The notes beneath the pieces are model-generated. The model saw nothing but the letters and a program-made list of their open reading frames with translations, was not told where the DNA came from and did not search any database. Source: Prevotellaceae bacterium (GTDB taxonomy: Bacteria; Bacteroidota; Bacteroidia; Bacteroidales; UBA932). Taken from it: DNA of 6,795 nt. Positions within the stretch are counted from its first letter, which is position 1, and the number at the start of each line of letters is the position of its first letter. The stretch covers positions 1 to 6,795 of the forward strand of contig JAISSE010000028.1 in the NCBI GenBank assembly GCA_031273285.1. Reading direction: 5' to 3'. Below, piece by piece: positions 1-4,851 of the stretch. Made by a program: the position numbers and the translations under genes.

Positions 1-110
1 GCTCTGGTTATGGACGACAATTGAATTGAACTCTTGTTCAAATAGATATTGATTGCAGCAACTGCTGCGATTGCTAAAACGGCGCTTGCGCCAAATATTA
101 CTTTTTTCAT
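1..110 (-). CDS. NVEALA-family small exported peptide precursor (5' part; continues beyond window)
   Basis: Only the first 36 codons are present; the gene reads leftward off the window edge. The visible protein begins MKKVIFGASAVLAIAA, a short basic start followed by a hydrophobic stretch to about residue 20, as in a signal peptide or membrane anchor. It then reads NIYLNKSS and QLSSIT at about residues 21-34. That arrangement is the one I know from NVEALA-family precursors of Bacteroidales, where LNKSS and QLSSIT-like sequence precedes the NVEALA motif. The motif itself would lie just past the edge, so family membership rests on the first half. Such proteins are usually well under 100 residues, and their role is not established. 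A full vegetative promoter lies about 265 bases upstream, giving a long leader. The ATG was chosen because the signal-like segment starts there, although the frame stays open upstream to 326. Confidence 0.72.
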   Translation of the reverse strand, partial: MKKVIFGASAVLAIAAVAAINIYLNKSSIQLSSITR

Positions 111-374
111 CTTTTTAGTAATTTTATTAAATAAATACTGTATCACGTCGATTATCACCTGCCAGGCATTCAAGTCTTTCTCATTCTTAGGAACACTGCG
201 GATGCAATGTTGTTTGTCGATAAGGAGAAAAATTTGACAAACGCTATTTCTTATTGTTTTTGTCCAACCGCCAAATTCCAAGTACGGGAGGAACAGAACC
301 GCTAAGTCAATCGGAGAAATTTGTATTTAAGAAACAAAGTCCTGTACAAATTTTCGGATTTCCGATTTCGAGGA

Positions 375-406
375 CAAAGATAAACCGTATTTTTTTCGCA
401 TCCAAA
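375..406 (-). promoter_or_regulatory. Bacteroidota vegetative promoter for the NVEALA gene
   Basis: On the minus strand TTTG (406 to 403) is followed by exactly 20 bases and then TATCTTTG (382 to 375). This is a full match to the Bacteroidota consensus of -33 TTTG and -7 TAnnTTTG at 19-21 base spacing. Transcription would begin near 370 and run left, leaving about 260 bases of untranslated leader before the NVEALA ATG at 110. No other good match lies nearer that gene. Confidence 0.65.
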
Positions 407-440
407 TTGATTTTTGCAACAGCATTTGATTTTTGCAGCA
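407..440 (-). repeat. Tandem 15-base repeat abutting the -33 box; candidate operator
   Basis: On the minus strand TGCTGCAAAAATCAA (440 to 426) and TGTTGCAAAAATCAA (421 to 407) agree at 14 of 15 positions and start 19 bases apart, close to two helical turns. The second copy ends immediately before the -33 TTTG of the NVEALA promoter. Position and phasing suit an activator site or an UP-like element. The divergently encoded helix-turn-helix protein is the nearest candidate ligand. That link is inference; the repeat is directly visible. Confidence 0.5.
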
Positions 441-501
441 TTTTTTAATAAAATTTCGGAAAATTAGAGAAATCAGCAATATATTTGCAAAAAATAAGAA
501 A

Positions 502-532
502 AAAACAGGCATTTCGAAAAAAATCCTGTTTT
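502..532 (-). terminator. Terminator-like hairpin, leftward orientation
   Basis: Perfect 8-base arms AAAACAGG (502-509) and CCTGTTTT (525-532) enclose a 15-base loop. Read leftward, the stem is followed by an almost unbroken T-rich run (TTTTTTTCTTATTTTTT), as in an intrinsic terminator. The stem has few G-C pairs, so it would be weak. It sits upstream of the NVEALA promoter, where it could block leftward transcripts coming from the regulator side. Confidence 0.35.
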
Positions 533-534
533 AT

Positions 535-568
535 GCGAAAAATAATTGGAGAAATTCTTATTTTTCGC
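535..568. repeat. Perfect 11-base inverted repeat upstream of the regulator
   Basis: GCGAAAAATAA (535-545) and TTATTTTTCGC (558-568) are exact reverse complements with a 12-base spacer. A near-identical direct copy, GCAAAAAATAA, starts at 567. The inverted repeat lies about 50 bases upstream of the regulator's -7 box, so it could be an operator bound by a dimer, possibly for autoregulation. No T-run follows it in either direction close enough to call a terminator. Confidence 0.4.
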
Positions 569-620
569 AAAAAATAATTGTCATAATTTCTCGATGCGAC
601 GAAGAAATCGAAATTTTTGT

Positions 621-628
621 TACCTTTG
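621..628 (+). promoter_or_regulatory. -7 box of the regulator gene
   Basis: TACCTTTG at 621-628 is a full match to the Bacteroidota -7 element TAnnTTTG and is identical to the boxes before the U32 gene and metK. I see no convincing TTTG at the usual 19-21 base distance upstream, so the promoter may need an activator. The predicted transcript start near 634 excludes translation from upstream of 639. Confidence 0.5.
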
Positions 629-659
629 TACCTTATTTATGAACTTAAAATTCGAAAAT

Positions 660-1709
660 ATGAAGGGAATTGATAAGACATGGAAAGAAAAACAGGTGTT
701 TTTATTTGGTCTCATAAAATCCAAAATACCGGAACAGCTAAAGTTCATCGATGTAATGGAAGAAATACTGGACATTAGTCCGGACGCTGTTTATCGGAGA
801 GTCTGCGGTAAAACAAGTCTCAACGCAGATGAACTGCATGTCCTGTGCCGACAATTCGATATCTCCATGGACAAAATATTGAACTACACATCCGTACAAG
901 GCGCATTATTGCGATATTCGACAGTCGGCTCTGTTGATGCCGGCGGCTACGTTCGATACTTTCAACGATTATCCGAAAATTTAACGGAATTATCAAAATC
1001 GGTTGCCGACAGGGAACTCTTTGTTACTGCCTCCGATATCCCGTTTTATCATTTTCTGAATTATCCAGAACTGTTGTTTTTCAAACTGTTTGTTTTGTAT
1101 AACATATTGAATAACACGCATGTTTCGTATAAAGATTTTTGTGCGCAACAGGATAAAGATTCGATTACGCCGCTTTGTGAACGGATGGCGGATACGTACA
1201 TGCATCTGCCGACAAAAGAAATATGGAATGTCCACACGATATCCCCGATACTGCAATCGCTGAAATATTGTGCCGGAGCAAGAGTTTTTGAAAATAAGGA
1301 AACCATATTGCTCCTGCTAAAGCAGTTGTCGGAACTCGTGAATACGGTTAAGAAAGATGCCGGCACGGGTAACAAAGGCGATAATAAAGCGCCTTTTTAT
1401 CTGTATGTCAGTCCTGTTGATGTTGGAAACAATATTATGCTGACACGAGAAGGCAATAAATTCAATTGTGATATCCCGTTGTTTACCGTTAACAGTATTT
1501 TTACAGATGATGAATCTATCTGCTCCGACATTCATCAATGGATAAACGATTTGATTTCAAAATCAAGGCTGGTCAGCACAAGACTGGAGCAGGAACGATG
1601 CGGATTTTTCCAAATCTTACAAAGTAAATTAGATAACTTGATTGTCGAAATTCGTTCCGGAATGCTAAGTGGTAATATTCCGGCGTCGTACATTCATCCG
1701 ACAGTATAA
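660..1709 (+). CDS. Helix-turn-helix transcriptional regulator, Bacteroidota type
   Basis: A 349-residue protein with a DNA-binding N-terminus and a large helical remainder. Residues about 24-75 form a helix-turn-helix of the XRE/BetR style: a helix around LKFIDVMEEIL, then ISPDAVYRRVCGKTSLN, DELHVLCRQF and ISMDKIL. Forms such as 'ISPDAVYRR.. G...L...EL..LC..F.IS.D' are common in Bacteroidota regulators. The remainder carries DIPFYHFLNYPELLFFKLF (127-145), which resembles the 'DIP.FH...FPEL..FK.F' region found after this HTH in the same broad family, and YLYVSPVDVGNNIMLT (247-262). No enzymatic motif, signal peptide or membrane span is evident. The start at 660 was chosen because the -7 box ends at 628; ATG 639 is a possible alternative with almost no leader, and the open frame back to 546 is upstream of the promoter. 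Divergence from the NVEALA gene suggests that gene as a target. The ligand is unknown. Confidence 0.75.
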   Translation: MKGIDKTWKEKQVFLFGLIKSKIPEQLKFIDVMEEILDISPDAVYRRVCGKTSLNADELHVLCRQFDISMDKILNYTSVQGALLRYSTVGSVDAGGYVRYFQRLSENLTELSKSVADRELFVTASDIPFYHFLNYPELLFFKLFVLYNILNNTHVSYKDFCAQQDKDSITPLCERMADTYMHLPTKEIWNVHTISPILQSLKYCAGARVFENKETILLLLKQLSELVNTVKKDAGTGNKGDNKAPFYLYVSPVDVGNNIMLTREGNKFNCDIPLFTVNSIFTDDESICSDIHQWINDLISKSRLVSTRLEQERCGFFQILQSKLDNLIVEIRSGMLSGNIPASYIHPTV

Positions 1710-1768
1710 CAGAATTGCGACAATGACTGTATTTAACACTACATCCGGTATTTTCGATATAAACGCAA

Positions 1769-3022
1769 TCAAAATTTCTCATTTGCAACCAGTTTGTACA
1801 GTTTGTCGCCTCTGCGCACCTTTTCGCTCACGGGGACAGAGCAGTATTCGCCTTTGACGGACTTTTCGACAGGTTTCATTTCTACGCGAATTTCTTTCAG
1901 AACGGATTCCACTACTCCCGTAACGGAGCCAATTATCAGTATTTCATCGTTTTTGACAAGTTCGTCCGATTCTATCAGTATTTCGGCAACGGAAACTTTC
2001 GCAAAGAAATTTGTTACTTTGCCGACATATGTCTTGCGTTTGCTTGCCTTGTTGCCGTACGTTTCGCTCCATTCGCCCAGACGTCTGCCCAGATAGTATC
2101 CGTCCCAGAACCCGCGATTGAACACTGCCGACAGGGATTTCTTCCATGCCGCTATCTTTTCCGGCGTGTAATCTCCCGAAACAATGGCATCGGCAGCCTG
2201 CGAATAGCAGCGGGTAACGGTTTTGACGTATTCGGCAGACCGCGCCCGACCTTCGATTTTGAAAACCCTGACTCCGGCGTCAAGCATCCTGTCCATGAAA
2301 TCTATTGTGCATAAATCTTTCGGAGACATTATATACTGATTGTCCACTTCCAGCTCTCTGCCTGTTTCTCTGTCAGTTACCGTATACGAGCGGCGGCATA
2401 CCTGATAGCAGCTTCCTCTGTTTGCCGACGCATTGTATTCGTGCAGACTAAGATAGCATTTTCCCGAAACCGCCATGCACAGTGCGCCGTGCGCAAACAT
2501 TTCCAGACGGATATTGCCGTTTCCCGGACCGCACAGATTGTTTGCCGCAATTTGTCCGTAAATGTGTTTTACCTGATCCAGAGTCAGTTCCCGTGCCAGC
2601 ACCGCCACATCGGCATATTGCGAATAAAACCGCAATGATTCGAAATTCGTGATATTTATCTGTGTCGACAGGTGAATTTCCATGCCTTTTTTCGATGCGT
2701 ACATTATCGTTGCAGGATCGGAAACGATAACCGCCGAAACGCCGGCATCCGCGGCAGCGTCAATCAGTTCGCGCATTATTGCCATATCGTCGTCAAACAC
2801 AATAGTATTCACTGTCAGATAAGTCTTTACGCCTTTCTCTCCGCATCTGTTTACTGCTTCCGGCAAATCGCTTATCGCGAAATTGTTTGCCGACCGCGAC
2901 CTCATATTCAGGCTGCCCGCACCAAAATAAACCGCATCGGCGCCGCCCTGAACGGCAGCAGCCAGGCACTCAAAATTTCCCGCCGGCGACATGATTTCGA
3001 TGTCTTTTCTCTGTAATATCAT
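1769..3022 (-). CDS. Peptidase U32-family protein, TrhP/YegQ-like probable tRNA hydroxylation factor
   Basis: A 417-residue cytoplasmic protein. The N-terminal part (about 5-280) has the U32 TIM-barrel hallmarks: MSPAGNFE (11-18), GADAVYFG (27-34), HLSTQINITN (117-126), the family signature EMFAHGALCMAVSGKCYLS (174-192), MSPKDLC (232-238) and FKIEGRARSAEYV (254-266). Residues 330-415 form the small beta-rich C-terminal domain. Cys182, Cys189, Cys205 and Cys238 match the spacing of the 4Fe-4S ligands known in UbiU/UbiV-type members, and Cys209 is also present. 'HGALCMA.SG.C' with 'CRR.Y' resembles E. coli YegQ (TrhP), which acts with prephenate in 5-hydroxyuridine formation at tRNA position 34. 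Length fits YegQ/YrrO-type members rather than the longer RlhA type. Despite the family name, proteolysis is not expected. The exact substrate is inferred. The gene has its own promoter 52 bases after the upstream gene and converges with the regulator. Confidence 0.85.
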   Translation of the reverse strand: MILQRKDIEIMSPAGNFECLAAAVQGGADAVYFGAGSLNMRSRSANNFAISDLPEAVNRCGEKGVKTYLTVNTIVFDDDMAIMRELIDAAADAGVSAVIVSDPATIMYASKKGMEIHLSTQINITNFESLRFYSQYADVAVLARELTLDQVKHIYGQIAANNLCGPGNGNIRLEMFAHGALCMAVSGKCYLSLHEYNASANRGSCYQVCRRSYTVTDRETGRELEVDNQYIMSPKDLCTIDFMDRMLDAGVRVFKIEGRARSAEYVKTVTRCYSQAADAIVSGDYTPEKIAAWKKSLSAVFNRGFWDGYYLGRRLGEWSETYGNKASKRKTYVGKVTNFFAKVSVAEILIESDELVKNDEILIIGSVTGVVESVLKEIRVEMKPVEKSVKGEYCSVPVSEKVRRGDKLYKLVANEKF

Positions 3023-3046
3023 ACTTTTTCAAAACATTTCGGGGGA

Positions 3047-3078
3047 CAAAGGTAAGAAAGAAAATCCGTATTCTCACA
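3047..3078 (-). promoter_or_regulatory. Vegetative promoter of the U32 gene
   Basis: On the minus strand TACCTTTG (3054 to 3047) is a full -7 box. It is preceded after 20 bases by TGTG (3078 to 3075), a three-of-four match to the -33 TTTG. The -33 box overlaps the stop codon of the upstream membrane-protein gene, so the U32 gene can be expressed independently of the sigma operon. The leader would be only about 20 bases. Confidence 0.5.
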
Positions 3079-3460
3079 TTTGCACATTGTCGCATTTGTT
3101 ACGGTTTCGAGCCAAGTGCTTTCCGTACAAAACGTCAGCTGTCAGCAACAGCAGGACGGCAAGCCCGATGACGATGGAATTTGAACCGAAATCAATATTC
3201 ACATCGGAAAACGAAAATGCAAACTCCGGCACAAAAAGATTGCATAAACGGACAGTCAGCAGCGGCAGCAGCAACATCCCCGAAATTCCGGACAAAATCT
3301 GCAAAACAACAATCCGCGATTTTTTTCTTCTCTGTCGCGCCGCCTCTTTTTCAATTGCCGCCATCATGCTCTCCTTAAAACCTGAAGAGAGATTTTCCGG
3401 AGGAATTTTCTTAAATAATTCCCTTAATTTATTGTCCGAGACTGTTTTATTTCTATTCAT
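3074..3460 (-). CDS. Small two-helix membrane protein, probable anti-sigma partner
   Basis: A 128-residue protein without a domain I can name with certainty. Residues 12-40 read as a cytoplasmic amphipathic segment (ELFKKIPPENLSSGFKESMM), a pattern often seen at the start of membrane proteins encoded directly after ECF sigma genes in Bacteroidota. A basic patch ARQRRKKSR (41-49) precedes a first membrane helix (about 49-72). A short external loop (73-93) leads to a second helix (94-112) and a basic tail, giving N-in/C-in topology by the positive-inside rule. The ATG overlaps the end of the sigma gene by 8 bases (ATGAATAG), which implies translational coupling. Context and topology support a role in holding or sensing for the sigma factor, but no zinc anti-sigma motif (HxxxCxxC) is present, so this remains inference. 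Confidence 0.72.
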   Translation of the reverse strand: MNRNKTVSDNKLRELFKKIPPENLSSGFKESMMAAIEKEAARQRRKKSRIVVLQILSGISGMLLLPLLTVRLCNLFVPEFAFSFSDVNIDFGSNSIVIGLAVLLLLTADVLYGKHLARNRNKCDNVQM

Positions 3461-4010
3461 TCTGCATTAATTTACCTATTTCGACCGCCAGTTTCCTGCG
3501 AATCCGGTGCAATTTCACCTTTACGTTGGATACCGACAAATCCGTTATTTTACTTATACATTCAATGGACTGCCCGTCCATATAATGCAAAGTAACTAAA
3601 AAAATTTCATCCGGAGGTAATTTTTTCAGGGCTTTCTCCAGATATTGCAGTTTTATTTCGATTTCATCATCTTTTTCATCGGCAAACAAATTATTGTCGA
3701 TAAGCGTATTGCTGTCCGAAGAGACGAGAAACAATTTCTTTTTTCGCAATTCCGACATAGTCGTATTGTAGGCGATCCTGTATAGCCATGTCGAAAATTC
3801 CGATTCTTCCCTGAACCGTTCCAGCGATTTGAATACTCTGATAAAAACCTCCTGTGTAATATCTTCGGCGTCCTCGCGGTTTTCAACGATTTTCCGGACA
3901 ATTGTAAAGACCATTTTTCCGTACTTTGCCACAATCATTCCAAAAGCCTGAATATCTCCGGCTTTCACACGCTGTACATACAAACAATCGTTCACTTTTT
4001 CCATACACAT
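3453..4010 (-). CDS. ECF-type RNA polymerase sigma factor (sigma-70 family)
   Basis: A 185-residue protein with only regions 2 and 4, as in ECF sigma factors. Region 2 spans about 22-92, with NREDAEDITQEVFIRVFKSL (44-63) binding core polymerase and STWLYRIAYNTTMSELRKKK (73-92) contacting the -10 element. Region 4 spans about 121-175, with LPPDEIFLVTLHYMDGQSIE (131-150) and the helix-turn-helix ISKITDLSVSNVKVKLHRIR (152-171), which reads the -35 element. There is no region 1.1 or 3 and no C-terminal extension. The next gene overlaps it by 8 bases and encodes the likely anti-sigma partner. A promoter of ECF form (GTAACC-N15-CGTC) abuts the gene, pointing to autoregulation. From that promoter the transcript would start around 4005-4008, so the true start may be the second ATG at 4004 (MEKVNDC...), nearly leaderless. 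The signal to which it responds is unknown. Confidence 0.93.
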   Translation of the reverse strand: MCMEKVNDCLYVQRVKAGDIQAFGMIVAKYGKMVFTIVRKIVENREDAEDITQEVFIRVFKSLERFREESEFSTWLYRIAYNTTMSELRKKKLFLVSSDSNTLIDNNLFADEKDDEIEIKLQYLEKALKKLPPDEIFLVTLHYMDGQSIECISKITDLSVSNVKVKLHRIRRKLAVEIGKLMQNE

Positions 4011-4013
4011 ATA

Positions 4014-4038
4014 GACGGGAAAACAGTGATTTGGTTAC
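4014..4038 (-). promoter_or_regulatory. ECF-type promoter toward the sigma gene
   Basis: On the minus strand GTAACC (4038 to 4033) and CGTC (4017 to 4014) are separated by 15 bases. An AAC-containing -35 and a CGTC -10 are the usual form of ECF promoters. The -10 lies only a few bases from the sigma gene start, implying a very short or absent leader. An identical pair faces the other way at 4077-4101. Confidence 0.6.
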
Positions 4039-4076
4039 AACGATAACGAAAAAAATCGACAAATACGTTTTTCGCT

Positions 4077-4101
4077 GTAACCTTTCCGGAATGTGTGCGT
4101 C
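4077..4101 (+). promoter_or_regulatory. ECF-type promoter toward the DUF6249-like gene
   Basis: GTAACC (4077-4082), 15 bases, CGTC (4098-4101): the same two hexamer/tetramer cores and the same spacing as the promoter facing the sigma gene, with T before GTAACC in both. The spacer bases differ, so this is shared recognition rather than a duplicated block. Transcription would start near 4108, about 48 bases before the ATG at 4156. Confidence 0.6.
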
Positions 4102-4155
4102 AAACGGATAAATAAAATTAAAAAATATGTATAACAATTTAAAATTAAAATTATC

Positions 4156-4560
4156 ATGGGAGATTTAACAGGTATTTGTGTAGTTGGATTTATTATTTTG
4201 GGGATTTACAAAACATTTGAACTGTTTGTAAAGAAAAATGAAAGAGTGATGTTTATCGAAAAATTTTTCACTCATTGTGAGAATAAAAAAATTGACGGCG
4301 ACATTCATTTGCCGCCCGTTTCATTCGGTCGTCAAAGCAACGGCTCGGTACCATTGAGGATTTCATTACTGTTGATTGGTGTGGGAATGGGTTGCTTCTT
4401 TTCTTTTCTTACCCCATTTATCATGGAATATGGTTATGATATTGATCATATAGGTTACAATACTCAGGGTCTCATCAGTTTTTCATTCATTGCCATTTTC
4501 GGAGGACTCGGTTTGCTGACAGCCTATCTGCTTGAATCGAAACAATCCAAAAACAAATAA
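4156..4560 (+). CDS. DUF6249-like three-helix membrane protein, probable sigma-regulon member
   Basis: A 134-residue integral membrane protein. It has a first helix at about 5-24 (TGICVVGFIILGIYKTFELF), then a cytoplasmic linker (25-66) containing NERVMFIEKFF and HLPPV, a second helix at 67-89 (LRISLLLIGVGMGCFFSFL), and a third at 106-126 ending in AYLLESKQSKNK. One N-terminal helix, an 'ER...IEK' linker with a 'LPP' segment and two glycine-rich helices are the layout I associate with DUF6249 proteins, often found beside sigma/anti-sigma pairs in Bacteroidota. The biochemical role is unknown. It is divergent from the sigma gene and preceded by a matching ECF promoter, so I infer that the neighbouring sigma factor activates it. 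The leader is very A/T-rich and has no clear Shine-Dalgarno sequence, which is normal for the phylum. Confidence 0.75.
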   Translation: MGDLTGICVVGFIILGIYKTFELFVKKNERVMFIEKFFTHCENKKIDGDIHLPPVSFGRQSNGSVPLRISLLLIGVGMGCFFSFLTPFIMEYGYDIDHIGYNTQGLISFSFIAIFGGLGLLTAYLLESKQSKNK

Positions 4561-4588
4561 AATAGGCATAAAACCGGTATATTCCGAT

Positions 4589-4678
4589 ATTTCTCCGTAA
4601 TTCCGTGATTTCTCCGTGTAAATCCGTGAAATTTATTTCACAAATTTGCACGGAGAACACGCGGAATATCACAGAGTT
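4589..4678. repeat. 90-base imperfect palindrome built of CCGTG-containing units
   Basis: The left arm (4589-4632) matches the reverse complement of the right arm (4635-4678) at 32 of 44 positions without gaps; the inner 23 bases match at 20 positions. The left arm is itself a tandem pair: 4589-4607 (ATTTCTCCGTAATTCCGTG) and 4608-4628 (ATTTCTCCGTG then TAAATCCGTG). As RNA it would fold into a long hairpin. It follows the DUF6249-like gene and may slow or end transcription there, but no T-run follows. Its internally repetitive, palindromic form suggests an interspersed REP- or MITE-like element. Confidence 0.6.
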
Positions 4679-4683
4679 CAATA

Positions 4684-4722
4684 AATCCGCAAATATTTTA
4701 AGAAAAAATATTTGGACGGATT
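4684..4722. repeat. Hairpin overlapping the -33 box of metK
   Basis: AATCCGCAAATATTTT (4684-4699) pairs with AAAATATTTGGACGGATT (4705-4722) through 16 base pairs with a two-base bulge and a 5-base loop. The right arm contains the TTTG that serves as the -33 box of metK. It is followed by an A-run on the plus strand, so it is not a forward terminator. It could be a protein-binding palindrome or part of the neighbouring repeat element. Confidence 0.5.
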
Positions 4723-4742
4723 AAAAAAAATAATTACCTTTG
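4711..4742 (+). promoter_or_regulatory. Vegetative promoter of metK
   Basis: TTTG (4711-4714), 20 bases, TACCTTTG (4735-4742): a complete match to the Bacteroidota -33/-7 consensus. Transcription should start around 4746-4750, leaving roughly 100 bases of leader before metK. Confidence 0.75.
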
Positions 4743-4746
4743 CGGC

Positions 4747-4792
4747 GTGGAAAAATTTGGCTGCTTGCAACCACAGTAAAAAAATGCTAAAA
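4747..4792 (+). promoter_or_regulatory. Possible SAM-II-like riboswitch pseudoknot in the metK leader
   Basis: At the predicted 5' end of the metK transcript GTGG (4747-4750) can pair with CCAC (4771-4774). The loop between them holds AAATTTGGC and TTGCA (4765-4769), and an A-rich strand downstream ends in GCTAAAA (4786-4792). The order 'stem, U-rich loop, UUGCA, stem, A-rich strand, GCUAAAA' is that of the SAM-II pseudoknot, in which UUGC pairs with GC(U)AA. TTTGGC (4756-4761) could also pair with GCTAAA in an alternative pseudoknot. The stem is only 4 pairs and the final GGG of SAM-II is missing, so this may be a divergent member or coincidence. A SAM sensor before SAM synthetase would make biological sense. 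Confidence 0.35.
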
Positions 4793-4851
4793 TGTATTGC
4801 CTACTGGATTTTTCCCTTTTATTTTTTATTAATTATTTAATTCATAATGGG

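Larger units (their letters stand above)
111..659. other. Gene-poor intergenic control region between divergent genes
   Basis: These roughly 550 bases separate the leftward NVEALA gene from the rightward regulator. Open frames here are short, AT-rich, lack recognisable domains and overlap one another on both strands, so I call no gene. The stretch holds a complete leftward promoter (375-406), a tandem 15-base repeat just upstream of it (407-440), a leftward terminator-like hairpin (502-532), a perfect 11-base inverted repeat (535-568) and a rightward -7 box (621-628). Variants of GCRAAAAATAA occur at 487-497, 535-545, 558-568 (inverted) and 567-577. Confidence 0.6.

Noticed and set aside
254..448. 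Rightward open frame of 64 codons in the divergent spacer.
   Set aside because: It overlaps the leftward promoter and tandem repeats and shows no recognisable domain.
546..659. Upstream extension of the regulator reading frame, starting at a TTG.
   Set aside because: It lies mostly upstream of the TACCTTTG box at 621-628, overlaps the inverted repeat, and its residues (FLFFAKNNC...) do not resemble the start of such regulators.
1710..1768. Expected bidirectional terminator between the convergent regulator and U32 genes.
   Set aside because: No stable stem followed by a T-run is visible in these 59 bases on either strand.
4038..4045. TATCGTTG on the minus strand as a vegetative -7 box for the sigma gene.
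   Set aside because: It departs from TAnnTTTG at one of the key T positions and has no TTTG at the right distance; the ECF-type site overlapping its end explains the region better.
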